In this document: positions 1 to 8,450 of the stretch, in pieces | Layout: the number at the start of each line of letters is the position of its first letter | How positions within the stretch are numbered: position 1 is the stretch's first letter | Source of the DNA: Natronorubrum texcoconense | GTDB lineage: Archaea > Halobacteriota > Halobacteria > Halobacteriales > Natrialbaceae | Direction: 5' to 3' | DNA: 64,000 nt | Assembly (NCBI RefSeq): GCF_900100335.1 | Contig: NZ_FNFE01000009.1 | Span: forward strand, 1 to 64,000 | The notes under the pieces: model-generated | Database searches by the model: none | Told to the model about the DNA's origin: nothing | Seen by the model: only the letters and a program-made list of their open reading frames with translations | Program-made: the position numbers and the translations under genes

Positions 1-645
1 CAGAAACGCGAGCAGGAGACTCAACACGAGTTCCGGTACGCCGACGAGCGCGCCGACCGCCGCACCGCCGAGGATCGAACCGGCGAGCAGCCAGCGACCG
101 ACCCGATCGTAGGCGGCCCGGTGATGCTCGCGCAGTCCGTAGTCGTTGACGACGAAGTGGACGCCCATCGCCACCGCGTAGAGCAGCAGACTCGAGACCC
201 CGGTTTCCTCTCGGTGAAGCAAGAGATAGCCGAAGAAACCGTTGTACAGCGCAAAGGAGCCGATGTGGATCCAGAACACGCCGGATACCGCTCGAATCGT
301 CCGTTCGCCGGCGCTCGCTCGTCGGCCCGGCCGAGCCTGCGAACGGCGAACGATCTGCTCGAGACCGTAGAAGAGCGTGAAGCCGACGAGTGCCGCGACG
401 AACAGCGACCGCTCGTGCGTCGCCGCGAGGATGACGTTCGTCGGCTCGAACGCCTCGACGACTCGAGACTGGTGTTCCGTGACCTCCGGAAGCAGGTGGA
501 CGAAGACGTACGCGACGGAAATGCCGCCACACAGCGAGAGCCATCCGCTTCGAGGTATCCCGCGGAGGAACTCGAGCCGTCCGGCACCGACGTGCACCGC
601 CGCCAGTCCGCCGGCAACGAGCAACGCGCCGAGCGTCGAGAGCAT
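1..645 (-). CDS. Multi-pass membrane protein, 3' end cut by window edge
   Basis: An open frame of 215 codons runs from an ATG at 645 to the first base of the window with no stop, so the C-terminus is missing. The product begins MLSTLGALLVAGGLAAVHVG and shows several hydrophobic helices separated by short charged loops, including a segment SVAYVFVHLLPEV with His and Pro inside a helix. That segment is loosely reminiscent of ZIP-type metal transporters, but the resemblance is weak and I do not assign a substrate. Frames on the opposite strand here are Arg-rich and look like shadows. It is transcribed in the same direction as polB, with about 80 bp between them on the other side of its start. 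Confidence 0.6.
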   Translation of the reverse strand, partial: MLSTLGALLVAGGLAAVHVGAGRLEFLRGIPRSGWLSLCGGISVAYVFVHLLPEVTEHQSRVVEAFEPTNVILAATHERSLFVAALVGFTLFYGLEQIVRRSQARPGRRASAGERTIRAVSGVFWIHIGSFALYNGFFGYLLLHREETGVSSLLLYAVAMGVHFVVNDYGLREHHRAAYDRVGRWLLAGSILGGAAVGALVGVPELVLSLLLAFL

Positions 646-723
646 TGGGTGACAGTTAGCGGAGAGCGGCAATAAAAGACGACCAGCGTGCGACGATCGG
701 CTCGAATACTCTCGAGAGCGAGA

Positions 724-2292
724 TTAGCTGAACTTCTGAACCGTCACGTCGAGCGTATCGAGATCGACGATGGGCGCAAAACCGGCGTCGGGGTCGATGT
801 TGACGCTCTTCTGGAAGTCGGTCTGGGACTGCCAGCAGCCGGAGTTGATCGCGAGCACGTTGTGGTACTTCCCGAAGCCGAGTTTGTGGACGTGACCGGT
901 GTGGAAGATGTCGGGCACCTCCTCCATTACGAGGAAGTCCTCCTCCTCGGGTGCGAGTCGCGTGTGACCCCCGAACTGGGGCGCGACGTGGCGCTTCTTC
1001 AGGAGGTGGAACATCGCCTTGTGCGGGTCGTCGTAGCTCGCCTTCTCCTCGGGCAGTTCCGCGATCACTTCGTCCAACGAAACGCCGTGGTACATCAAGA
1101 CGGAGACGCCCTCGAGCGTCACCGTCGACGGATTGCTGACGATCCGCGAGTCGTGGGCCGACATGATCTCCCGGAGGTTCTCGTCGAATCCGGGCTGGGG
1201 TTCGGCGAGGCGCACCGCGTCGTGGTTGCCCGGAATCATCACGATCTCGATGTCGCCGGGCACCTGTTTGAGGTACTCGTTGAACACCTCGTACTGCTCG
1301 TAGATGTCGACGACGTCGAGCTCCTCGTCCTGGTTCGGGTAGACGCCGACGCCTTCCACCATGTCGCCCGCGATGAGCAGGTACTCGACGTGTTGGGCCT
1401 CAGGGGTGTGTAGCCAGTCGGCGAAGGCGTTCCAGGCGTCGTGCATGAACTCCTGGCTTCCGACGTGAACGTCGCTAATCAGCGCCGCCTGCACGTGGCG
1501 ATCGGCCGTCGACGGCTTGTGTGTCCGGGGAACGTCCGGGAAGTACATCGAGTCGACGAACGCGATCCCGGAGTCGTCGGCGAGGGTTCCCTCCATCGCC
1601 AGCACCTCGTCGCAGAGCAGTTCTTCCACCAAATCGGCGTACTCCCGGTCTTTCATCACCAGCCACGGGAACGTTCCCGTCGCGTCCTCGAGTTCGATCA
1701 GCCAGTGGCCGCTCGCCGTCGAGCGGATGTCGTTGACCAGCCCGACCATTCCGACCTCGCCGCCGCCCGGCATCTTCTGGATGGCCGTCGCGGGACGGTG
1801 GTTGACCCGGCCCCGCAGTTTCGATCCCAGCTTCTCGAGTCGATCCCGAAAGACGGCGACGAAATCCTCGTACTCGCCCGTTCCGGTGCTGTCACCGGTC
1901 ATATCTCCCGCGATCTCGAGCGAACGCAGCTCGGGATCGACGGACCGGTTCGCGGTCCCCGACCCCTCTGTTTCGACTGGAGCTGCCCCATCCACGTCTG
2001 ACGGATCGGCCGTTCGATCTCCAGTCGAAACGGAGGGGTCTCCGTTGTCAGCTGTGACGGGTGGTTGCTGCCCGCCCGCTGTCGGTTTCGCGTCCGCGTC
2101 GGTCGTCGAGAGGACGGCTTCGACGTGGTCGGTCCGAACGACCAGCGCGTCCGCCGGCAGCTCCTCGACGACGCGCTCGAGGGTCGCCTGCGGGTCGTCG
2201 GCCGACGCGAGTTTCGTGACGGCCTCGCGTTCGGCGTTGTACCCACGACTGGTGAGTTCGCTGACGATCCGAGCGGAGGCCTCGAGTGGCAC
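724..2292 (-). CDS. polB: DNA polymerase D small subunit DP1 (exonuclease subunit)
   Basis: Small subunit of the archaeal replicative polymerase PolD; in this family it supplies the 3'-5' proofreading nuclease and binds the large subunit DP2 (not in this window). 522 residues. The N-terminal domain is followed by a disordered acidic linker (about residues 65-140), an OB-fold (about 175-255), and a calcineurin-like phosphoesterase domain from residue 270. Metal-binding motifs visible are LISDVHVGS (271-279), LIAGDMVEG, MIPGNHD and FHTGHVHKLG, in the expected order. The start is GTG at 2292; no in-frame start lies just upstream. Two ORB-like DNA motifs in inverted orientation (1963-1982, 2019-2040) fall in the linker codons. 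Its closeness to orc1/cdc6 and oriC fits a replication neighbourhood. Confidence 0.95.
   Translation of the reverse strand: MPLEASARIVSELTSRGYNAEREAVTKLASADDPQATLERVVEELPADALVVRTDHVEAVLSTTDADAKPTAGGQQPPVTADNGDPSVSTGDRTADPSDVDGAAPVETEGSGTANRSVDPELRSLEIAGDMTGDSTGTGEYEDFVAVFRDRLEKLGSKLRGRVNHRPATAIQKMPGGGEVGMVGLVNDIRSTASGHWLIELEDATGTFPWLVMKDREYADLVEELLCDEVLAMEGTLADDSGIAFVDSMYFPDVPRTHKPSTADRHVQAALISDVHVGSQEFMHDAWNAFADWLHTPEAQHVEYLLIAGDMVEGVGVYPNQDEELDVVDIYEQYEVFNEYLKQVPGDIEIVMIPGNHDAVRLAEPQPGFDENLREIMSAHDSRIVSNPSTVTLEGVSVLMYHGVSLDEVIAELPEEKASYDDPHKAMFHLLKKRHVAPQFGGHTRLAPEEEDFLVMEEVPDIFHTGHVHKLGFGKYHNVLAINSGCWQSQTDFQKSVNIDPDAGFAPIVDLDTLDVTVQKFS
1963..2040. repeat. Inverted pair of ORB-like 20-mers inside polB
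   Basis: The sequence at 1963-1982 and the reverse complement of 2021-2040 extended to 2019 agree at 19 of 20 positions. Each resembles the core of the origin ORBs: TCCAG, then GAAAC, then a run of four Gs. They lie in the codons of the disordered DP1 linker, about 36 bp apart. Whether Orc proteins bind here is unknown. Confidence 0.5.
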
Positions 2293-2581
2293 ACGATTCG
2301 CATTCGCGAGCGGGGAGAAAAGGATATCGTCATGGGAGTGTTCTCGAGACCGTTCCGTTTCGCCGAACGGCGGACGAGACGGCGACCCGACCGTCCACTG
2401 TTCCCACCAGTAGAGTTATTCCCGTAACTAAAATAGCAACGCGAACGAGTGATTCAGGTGTGTCCGTCTTCCATCGCGCCGGTCCGGTCATCGTGCGAAA
2501 TGACTACCGCAGTGTTCGCCGCATTCGATCCGGGGTGTCGGAGCAGAAGGTTGATTGCAGGCCCCAGCAAAACGGGTGACG

Positions 2582-3670
2582 ATGAGCGGTTCTAACCCCG
2601 GTGACCCGCCCGACGATCCCGACGAGCGTGGTGACCACACCGGTAAGCGGGGTGATCCTGACGGTGAGGGACGCCGGGATTCGGACGCAAACACGGGTCG
2701 AGATCCGGACGGTGACGCAGGCCAGAGTCCGGACGCAAACACGGGTCGAGACCCAGTTGCCGACGCGAAGCGAGATTCGGCCAGCGGGAAGCGAGATCCG
2801 GCCACCGCGAATCGAGAGTCGACCGGCACCTCCGCCGGGACGGCCGACGCGGCCGCTACCGACGACCGGGTGACGATCGAGGACGACGGCGTCGTTCACT
2901 GGTTCCTGAAATCCAACGACGGGAACGTCGTCTTCGTCCGCGATATCCTGAGCAGCGTCGCTATCGTCGCCGTGATCGGACTCCTTCTGTTCGCGCTCAG
3001 CGGGGTCTGGCCGCCGCTGGTCGCCGTCGAGAGCGGCAGCATGGAACCCGATATGGAGCGAGGCGATCTCATCTTCGTCATCGACGAGGATCGGTACGTC
3101 GGCGACGATCCGGCCGGTGACACCGGAATCGTTCCCCTCGAGAACGGCGTCGAAAACGGCCACGAGCGCTTCGGTCAACCGGGCGACGTCATCATCTTCC
3201 AACCCAACGGCGACGAGCGACAGACGCCGATAATCCACCGGGCACACTTCTGGGTCGAGGAGGACGAAAACTGGGTCGATACGAAAGCCGACGAGGAGAT
3301 CATCGGCGAGACGACCTGCGACGATCTCCAGACCTGTCCAGCGAACCACGACGGGTTTATCACGAAAGGCGACGCCAACAACGGCTACGACCAACAGTAC
3401 GGCAGCTTCAACGAGCCACAAAGCGAGGTCGTCGACCCCGACTGGGTCACCGGCAAGGCGAGGTTCGGAATTCCGTGGCTCGGCCACATCAGACTGACGT
3501 TCGACTCGATTCTCGGCGGGATGCTCGCTCCCTCGCCCGTAATCGAGACCGATCCAGCGGGGCTGACCGGACTCGACTCGAGCGCCGCACAGGTCGGTCT
3601 CGTCGGAACCACCGGCGCTGCCGGAGCGACTGGCGGAATTGCCGTCGCGGTTAACCGATACCGCGACTGA
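2582..3670 (+). CDS. Signal peptidase I (Sec11-type)
   Basis: Membrane-bound serine protease that removes signal peptides from exported preproteins. 362 residues from ATG 2582; a TTG nine codons upstream is possible, but the ATG is preferred. The first ~100 residues are a disordered, Asp/Arg-rich cytoplasmic tail with a reiterated DANTGRDP-like segment encoded by imperfect DNA repeats around 2690-2755. One membrane helix (SSVAIVAVIGLLLFALSGVW) precedes the catalytic segment VESGSMEPDMERGDLIFV, which holds the nucleophilic Ser. IIHRAHFW carries the His of the archaeal/ER-type Ser-His-Asp site, and ITKGDANN a conserved Asp. A second helix near the C-terminus is predicted. It is much longer than a typical archaeal enzyme because of the N-terminal tail. 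Confidence 0.9.
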   Translation: MSGSNPGDPPDDPDERGDHTGKRGDPDGEGRRDSDANTGRDPDGDAGQSPDANTGRDPVADAKRDSASGKRDPATANRESTGTSAGTADAAATDDRVTIEDDGVVHWFLKSNDGNVVFVRDILSSVAIVAVIGLLLFALSGVWPPLVAVESGSMEPDMERGDLIFVIDEDRYVGDDPAGDTGIVPLENGVENGHERFGQPGDVIIFQPNGDERQTPIIHRAHFWVEEDENWVDTKADEEIIGETTCDDLQTCPANHDGFITKGDANNGYDQQYGSFNEPQSEVVDPDWVTGKARFGIPWLGHIRLTFDSILGGMLAPSPVIETDPAGLTGLDSSAAQVGLVGTTGAAGATGGIAVAVNRYRD

Positions 3671-3881
3671 GCCTGCGGATCCGACTCGACTGCGCCCCCG
3701 ATTCGCCCGTTTTCTACGTTTGTTTCTACGCGAGTGCGACGGCTTCGAGACGAATCTCCACTACGGACCATCCGTTCGAGTGGAAGCGAACCAGAGGGGC
3801 GGCGCTGAGCCGAAAACGAGGGCCACCTGTCCAGTACAGATCATCGAACACGGATCGGTGAACGCGCGAATCGAGCGACGA

Positions 3882-4325
3882 TCAGCCGTCGGTGTCGATC
3901 TCGAGTCGGAGCTTGTCGCCGTCCTGGACCACGTACTCGCTCGGATCCACAGATTCGTCGTCGACCAGAAACGTCAGTTTGGTGTCCTCGTCGGTACCGT
4001 CGTAAATCGTTCCGTCGATCGTCACGACGTAGGATCCGTTCGCACGCGTACACTCGAAATGGGGAAGAAGATCGATACCCTCGGCGAACGTCACCGGCTC
4101 CTCGCCCTCCATGTACCAGTACTCGTCTCGCTCGTGGAGGTGAAAATCGATCGAGTGATTCTCGGCGTGTTCGGCCTGATAACGGTCGGCCTCGAGATCG
4201 ATGGGGTTGCCATCGACTACGACCTCGATCTCGCCGCGCTCGTACTCGACCTCGCCGTCGACGAATACACAGCCGGCGAGCGAGACGAGACTCGCCGTCG
4301 CACCGAGAACGGCCCGTCGTTTCAT
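3882..4325 (-). CDS. Small secreted lipoprotein of unknown function
   Basis: 147 residues starting MKRRAVLGATASLVSLAGC: a twin-basic n-region, a short hydrophobic stretch and a lipobox ending at Cys19, so it is probably exported and lipid-anchored. ATG 4325 is preferred over one seven codons upstream because it places the basic residues at the N-terminus. The mature part is acidic, rich in beta-prone segments (EIEVVVDGNPIDLEADR) and has no motif I recognise. It is followed by about 200 bp with no gene before signal peptidase, with which it is convergent. Confidence 0.75.
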   Translation of the reverse strand: MKRRAVLGATASLVSLAGCVFVDGEVEYERGEIEVVVDGNPIDLEADRYQAEHAENHSIDFHLHERDEYWYMEGEEPVTFAEGIDLLPHFECTRANGSYVVTIDGTIYDGTDEDTKLTFLVDDESVDPSEYVVQDGDKLRLEIDTDG

Positions 4326-4506
4326 GTCGAATCGAAGTGAGCGCACGTATATCGGTTCGTCGGTGACTCCCGAGGAGAGGGAGTCCGGGGGGGACGGGTT
4401 TCCAGCGGAACGGGAACGGAAGAGTGTAGGGTTCCAGTCGAACGATACTCGGAGGGTCGAAGATCTCGAGCAGAATGAATCCGGAGGAGTACGGCTACGG
4501 AACGAG

Positions 4507-6171
4507 CTAGTTCTCGAACCGTGCCTGGACGAACGGCTGGACGTCGTCGATATCGCTCAGTCGGGAGTCAGAGAGGAGGACGGCCTCCGTCTCGTCGATC
4601 GGTACCGAGAGACTGATCTCCTTGGTCCGGCCGTAGCGGCCCTTCGAGACGACGACGGCGTTGACGATGCCGAGCATGTCGAGTTCGCTGATCAGGTCCG
4701 TCACCCGGCGTTGAGTGAGTACGTCGGCGTCGATCTCCTCGCAGAGACGTTTGTAGATGTTGAACACCTCGCCCGTGTTGATGCTGTGGACGCCGTTTTT
4801 CTCGAGCAGGATGATCGCGAAGAGGACGAGTTTCGACTGCGTAGGGAGCGTGCGAACGACCTCGACCACGCGGTCGAGTTCGATCTTGTCCTGTGCCTGT
4901 CTGACGTGTTCCTCGACGATCGTCTCCGTCTGGGAGCGCTCCGCCAGTTCGCCCGCGGTCCGAAGGAGATCTAACGCGCGGCGCGCGTCACCGTGTTCCT
5001 GTGCCGCGAAGGCCGCACAGAGCGGGATCACGTCGTCCGACAGCGCGCCGGGCTTGAACGCGACCTCCGACCGGTGTTCCAGGATATCGCGCAACTGATT
5101 CGCGTCGTACGGCGGGAAGACGATCTCCTCCTCGCCCAGCGAGGACTTGACGCGCGGATCGAGGAAGTCGGTGAACTTCAGGTCGTTCGAGATTCCGATG
5201 ATGGAGACACGGGAGTTCTCGAGTTCGGAGTTCATCCGCGAGAGGTTGTACAGCGTATCGTCGCCGCTCTTCTCGACGAGTTTGTCGATCTCGTCTAACA
5301 TGATGACGACGACCCGTTCGTCGTAATCGACCGCGTCGAAAAACACGCTGTAGACCCGGTCGGTGGGCCACCCCGTCATGGGGACTTCCTCGAAGGACTC
5401 CTTGTCCGCCTCGAGGTTCTCGATTTTCGTCTCGACCTCGCCCCTGGAGTCGAAGGGGGTCGACTCGAGCGGATGGGCCGCCGGCAACTGATCGTTCCCG
5501 TCCACATCGTCGTCAGGGACCGCAGTCGCTCGATCGGGGGACTCCGTATCGGCGAACCGGTCAGATTCTGCGAGATCGTCTGAAACGACCGTCTCGTCGT
5601 CGAACTCCGGCTCGGCATCGGTGTCGAACTCCGGCTCGACGGCGGCGTCGGTCATGTACTCGTCGAGAGCCTCGAGCAGCTCCTCGAGTTCGGCGACCCG
5701 GTCGTCGATTCGGGCCTCGTTCTTCTCGATGAACTTGTTCGCGAGCTGTGCGAGCACGCGGTACTGCGTGTCCGTGACCTCGCAGTTGATGTACTCGACG
5801 TCACACGGGACGCTGTACTTCTGGGAGGTGCTCTCGAGTTCCTTGCTGACGAACTTCGCGCTGGCCGTCTTTCCCGTTCCGGTCTTACCGTAGATGAGGA
5901 TGTTCGACGGCGTCTCGCCGCGGAGCGCAGCGACAAGAATCGTCGCCATCTTGTTGATCTGATCGCTTCGGTGGGGGAGTTCGTGCGGCGTGTAGGACGG
6001 CCGAAGCACTTCCTTGTTCTCGAAAATCGGTTCGCCGCTGAGCAGATCGTCGAACAGGCCCTGACTCGACGCTTCGTCGTCGAGATCGGATCGCTCGAGG
6101 TTCGAGAACCCGGGACTCTCGTCGCTATCGACCTCCTCTCCGCCTCTCGGTTCTGAATTGTCGTCTGACAT
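4507..6171 (-). CDS. orc1: Orc1/Cdc6 replication initiator at oriC1
   Basis: AAA+ ATPase that binds ORB elements and initiates replication. 554 residues. Walker A is GKTGTGKT (95-102), Walker B is VVVIMLDEIDK (about 287-297), followed by a sensor-1-like IIGISNDLKF and a C-terminal winged helix (about 440-554). Between Walker A and B lies an acidic low-complexity insert, about residues 172-245, with a repeated EPEFD unit; it lengthens the protein beyond the usual ~400-residue core. The ATG at 6171 directly borders the origin region, and an ORB starts only 15 bp upstream of it, suggesting self-regulation. Haloarchaea carry many Orc paralogues; position beside oriC and oapABC marks this as the oriC1-linked copy. 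Confidence 0.95.
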   Translation of the reverse strand: MSDDNSEPRGGEEVDSDESPGFSNLERSDLDDEASSQGLFDDLLSGEPIFENKEVLRPSYTPHELPHRSDQINKMATILVAALRGETPSNILIYGKTGTGKTASAKFVSKELESTSQKYSVPCDVEYINCEVTDTQYRVLAQLANKFIEKNEARIDDRVAELEELLEALDEYMTDAAVEPEFDTDAEPEFDDETVVSDDLAESDRFADTESPDRATAVPDDDVDGNDQLPAAHPLESTPFDSRGEVETKIENLEADKESFEEVPMTGWPTDRVYSVFFDAVDYDERVVVIMLDEIDKLVEKSGDDTLYNLSRMNSELENSRVSIIGISNDLKFTDFLDPRVKSSLGEEEIVFPPYDANQLRDILEHRSEVAFKPGALSDDVIPLCAAFAAQEHGDARRALDLLRTAGELAERSQTETIVEEHVRQAQDKIELDRVVEVVRTLPTQSKLVLFAIILLEKNGVHSINTGEVFNIYKRLCEEIDADVLTQRRVTDLISELDMLGIVNAVVVSKGRYGRTKEISLSVPIDETEAVLLSDSRLSDIDDVQPFVQARFEN

Positions 6172-6185
6172 CCGTCGTGTACATA

Positions 6186-6206
6186 CCCCCTTGCTTCGAG
6201 TGGAAG
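6186..6206 (-). promoter_or_regulatory. ORB element near orc1 start
   Basis: Read on the minus strand it has the ORB order TTCCACTCGAAG, then CAAGGGGG. It is more degenerate than the two central ORBs. Being 15 bp upstream of the orc1/cdc6 start, it could serve both initiation and autoregulation. Confidence 0.55.
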
Positions 6207-6920
6207 ACCGGACCCTAAATCAGGAATATTGCGCGGTAGATAGCCCGACTGGGGCAACCTCCTATTCCAAGCACCCAACCTGGGTCCAGTTGATGCAAAC
6301 GAAACAGAGGAAAACCATGCTATTAAATTCTTCCCTTCCATCCACGGCCGTTTTCGAATCTTCGGAGGAACGAGCCCGTTAGCCTCTGAGAAAAACGATT
6401 TCATGTAACGAGCGCGTCATCGAGCCGCTGGAGTGAGATAGAACGTACGTTTCAGGTCGACGGACCAGTAGTCAAAATTCAGACACCCTTCGAGCAGTCA
6501 CCAGTGGGCGGGAACCGAGCAAAGAAGTATCGAAAATGTCATATTTTGAGAGTCCCCGATGTTCGGTTGGTATCGACCGAAAGCCGGACGGGAAACGAAA
6601 CTCGAGGTAATCGGAAGCGATAGCGGTGATGTACCGCGGCGACCAACCAGGCAGACCCTCGAGAACGGAGAACCGTGGTCGTCGTACGGAAGGAAATGGT
6701 CGATCGATTCGGTGGCGAGCAAACAAGTGTCGGAGAACGCGAGGGCGAATTTCGAAGCGTGCGAATAGGATGGCAGAGCGAGTGCGATGTGGCTCGAGTG
6801 CATCAGTATGTCTGAGGTGGAGAAGGGAGATCAGTCTTCGAGTGGTCGAACGACGTGAAAGAATAGTGTGTTAGGAGATGTCGCGAGACCCATGTTAACA
6901 ATATTCTGTGGAGGGGGAGC

Positions 6921-6950
6921 CCCCCACCCCTTCGTTTCGGGTGGAACGAG
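6921..6950 (-). promoter_or_regulatory. ORB element, left of the unwinding region
   Basis: On the minus strand: GTTCCACCCGAAACGAAGGG followed by a G-rich run, matching the haloarchaeal ORB pattern of TTCCA, GAAACGAAGGGG and a G-string. A second G-rich run in the opposite orientation follows directly (6957-6980), so the element sits in a dyad of C-runs and G-runs. Confidence 0.8.
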
Positions 6951-6981
6951 TCAACAGAGGGGGTGGGGGGAGGGGGTGTCT

Positions 6982-7117
6982 CTAGGACGGGAATCTTTAA
7001 GATAGTGGGTGAGGAACACGGTCCGTAGCACTAGCAAAACGCATTTTTTACTAGAGAAAGTGGATATGGTTACTAGTCCCTACTAGAATTGTCTCTCTCA
7101 CCGTCTCGAGTTACTAG
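6982..7117. other. Putative duplex-unwinding element with CTAG cluster
   Basis: AT-rich segment between the two inverted ORBs, including TTTTTT and several A-runs. It carries six CTAG tetranucleotides (6982, 7031, 7051, 7073, 7083, 7114), five of them as ACTAG. Local AT-richness and position suggest the melting site; the CTAG clustering has no explanation that I know. Confidence 0.6.
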
Positions 7118-7240
7118 ATCACTCCCTTTTACCGAATTCCCTCCGCTGAATCCTTCTCGCTCCGGTCTCGAGCCGATCTTACGTTCTTTCGATGGGATCG
7201 TGATCGATTTCCCCTACTCTCCCACCACCTCTCTCGACAC

Positions 7241-7269
7241 TCTCCAGTTGAAACGAAGGGGTGGGGGTG
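7241..7269 (+). promoter_or_regulatory. ORB element, right of the unwinding region
   Basis: Plus-strand copy: TCCAGTTGAAACGAAGGGGT followed by GGGGGTG. It is the best ORB match in the window and is inverted relative to the one at 6921-6950, so the pair would load Orc1/Cdc6 facing the AT-rich core. Confidence 0.85.
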
Positions 7270-7592
7270 TTTCGCTCTGGTTGTCTACTGCTACCATTCC
7301 ACACACATACCTACCGAATTCATCGAACCCTCCCTACTGGTTCATGTACTCTCAAAATCACTCTGATGTCGTGCTTTCTTCGATCCCGTGAAACTCACAC
7401 ACAGCTGGTTCGCCGTCGTCGCATCGCTGTCGTAGCCGGACCAACACTCATCATCGAACGGACACACCGCGTAGCAGTAGTTGTCCCGAGTCGATGGTAC
7501 TCGTTCTAACCGATGAATCAGTACACGTTGTGAAGTTCGCGCGTACCCGCGTATGTCCGTAATACGTCGTGCGTAGTGTTGCCCAGCTTGAC

Positions 7593-7639
7593 GACTCCGA
7601 CGAGCAATTACGGCACTCGACAACTCCGACGAGCAACTA
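7593..7639 (+). repeat. Direct repeat in the origin region
   Basis: Two 18-bp copies with core ACTCCGACGAGCAA start at 7593 and 7622, 29 bp apart, matching at 16 of 18 positions. They lie between the right ORB and oapA; no role is assigned. Confidence 0.5.
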
Positions 7640-7739
7640 ACCGAACGGTGCCGACGCGGAACGCCGTACGATGTCCGATCGAACCCCTCACCGAGCGGAA
7701 CGGACTCCTTCTCGCGTTGAATTGTCTACACGTCTGACG

Positions 7740-7752
7740 TAGGCTTAAGTGA
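7740..7752 (+). promoter_or_regulatory. Possible oapA promoter (TATA-like)
   Basis: A GGCTTAAGTG segment resembles a haloarchaeal TATA box and lies about 60 nt before the oapA start, predicting a leader of roughly 30 nt. Assigned by position and composition only. Confidence 0.35.
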
Positions 7753-7805
7753 ATTCAGTTTGTAGTACGCGCAACTGCACCCCGCGGTGCTGGAGGGCCC
7801 CACTG

Positions 7806-8444
7806 ATGGGACTGTTCACAGAACTCAAAGATAGTATCTCTCGGGTTACGGACCGCCTGTTTTCGGAACAGGAACCCAAACGAATCGGCATCTACGGTCC
7901 GCCGAACGCAGGAAAGACAACGCTTGCCAATCGTATCGCTCGTGACTGGACCGGTGACGCCATCGGCGCGGAGAGTCACATTCCACACGAAACACGGCGC
8001 GCGCGCCGGAAGGAAGGCGTCGAAATCGAGCGCAACGGCAAGTCGGTGACCATCGACATCGTCGACACCCCCGGTGTCACGACGAAAGTCGACTACGAGG
8101 AGTTCACCGACGAGATGGAAGAGGACGACGCCATCCGTCGCTCGCGCGAGGCCACCGAAGGCGTCGCGGAAGCGATGCACTGGCTGCGCGAGGACGTCGA
8201 CGGCGTCATCTACGTACTCGACAGCGCCGAGGATCCGATCACGCAGGTCAACACGATGCTGATCGGCATCATCGAATCTCGAGATCTCCCGGTTCTTATC
8301 TTCGCGAACAAGATCGACCTCGACGACTCGAGCGTCAAGCGGATCGAGGACGCGTTCCCACAGCACAAGACCGTCCCGCTGTCGGCCAAGGAGGGCGAGA
8401 ACATGGACGAAGTGTACGAAAACATCGCGGAGTACTTCGGGTGA
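7806..8444 (+). CDS. oapA: Origin-associated Era-like GTPase OapA
   Basis: 212-residue P-loop GTPase found next to oriC1 in haloarchaea. The G1 motif is YGPPNAGKTT, G3 is DTPG (in IDIVDTPGV), G4 is NKID (in ILIFANKIDLD), and G5 is likely LSAKEG. An N-terminal amphipathic stretch precedes the G domain. ATG 7806 is chosen because the longer frame upstream starts with unrelated composition. The oapB start follows after 6 bp and oapC after a further 13 bp, so the three form one operon. Its molecular role at the origin is not established; the family name reflects conserved location. Confidence 0.9.
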   Translation: MGLFTELKDSISRVTDRLFSEQEPKRIGIYGPPNAGKTTLANRIARDWTGDAIGAESHIPHETRRARRKEGVEIERNGKSVTIDIVDTPGVTTKVDYEEFTDEMEEDDAIRRSREATEGVAEAMHWLREDVDGVIYVLDSAEDPITQVNTMLIGIIESRDLPVLIFANKIDLDDSSVKRIEDAFPQHKTVPLSAKEGENMDEVYENIAEYFG

Positions 8445-8450
8445 ACGAGG

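Larger units (their letters stand above)
6172..7805. other. Replication origin region oriC1 (gene-free)
   Basis: The longest stretch without a convincing gene in the window, between divergent orc1/cdc6 and oapA. It contains three ORB-like elements (6186-6206 and 6921-6950 reading leftwards, 7241-7269 reading rightwards), long G/C runs next to the ORBs, and an AT-rich core around 6985-7120 with CTAG clusters. Short frames inside (for example 6498-6803 and 7342-7623 on the minus strand) have poor composition and no recognisable motifs. The layout of initiator gene, inverted ORBs flanking an AT-rich unwinding element, and oap genes is that of known haloarchaeal oriC1 loci. Confidence 0.88.

Noticed and set aside
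7342-7623. 93-codon minus-strand frame in the origin region
   Set aside because: No family resemblance, mixed Cys and Arg content, and it lies in the origin region next to the right ORB.
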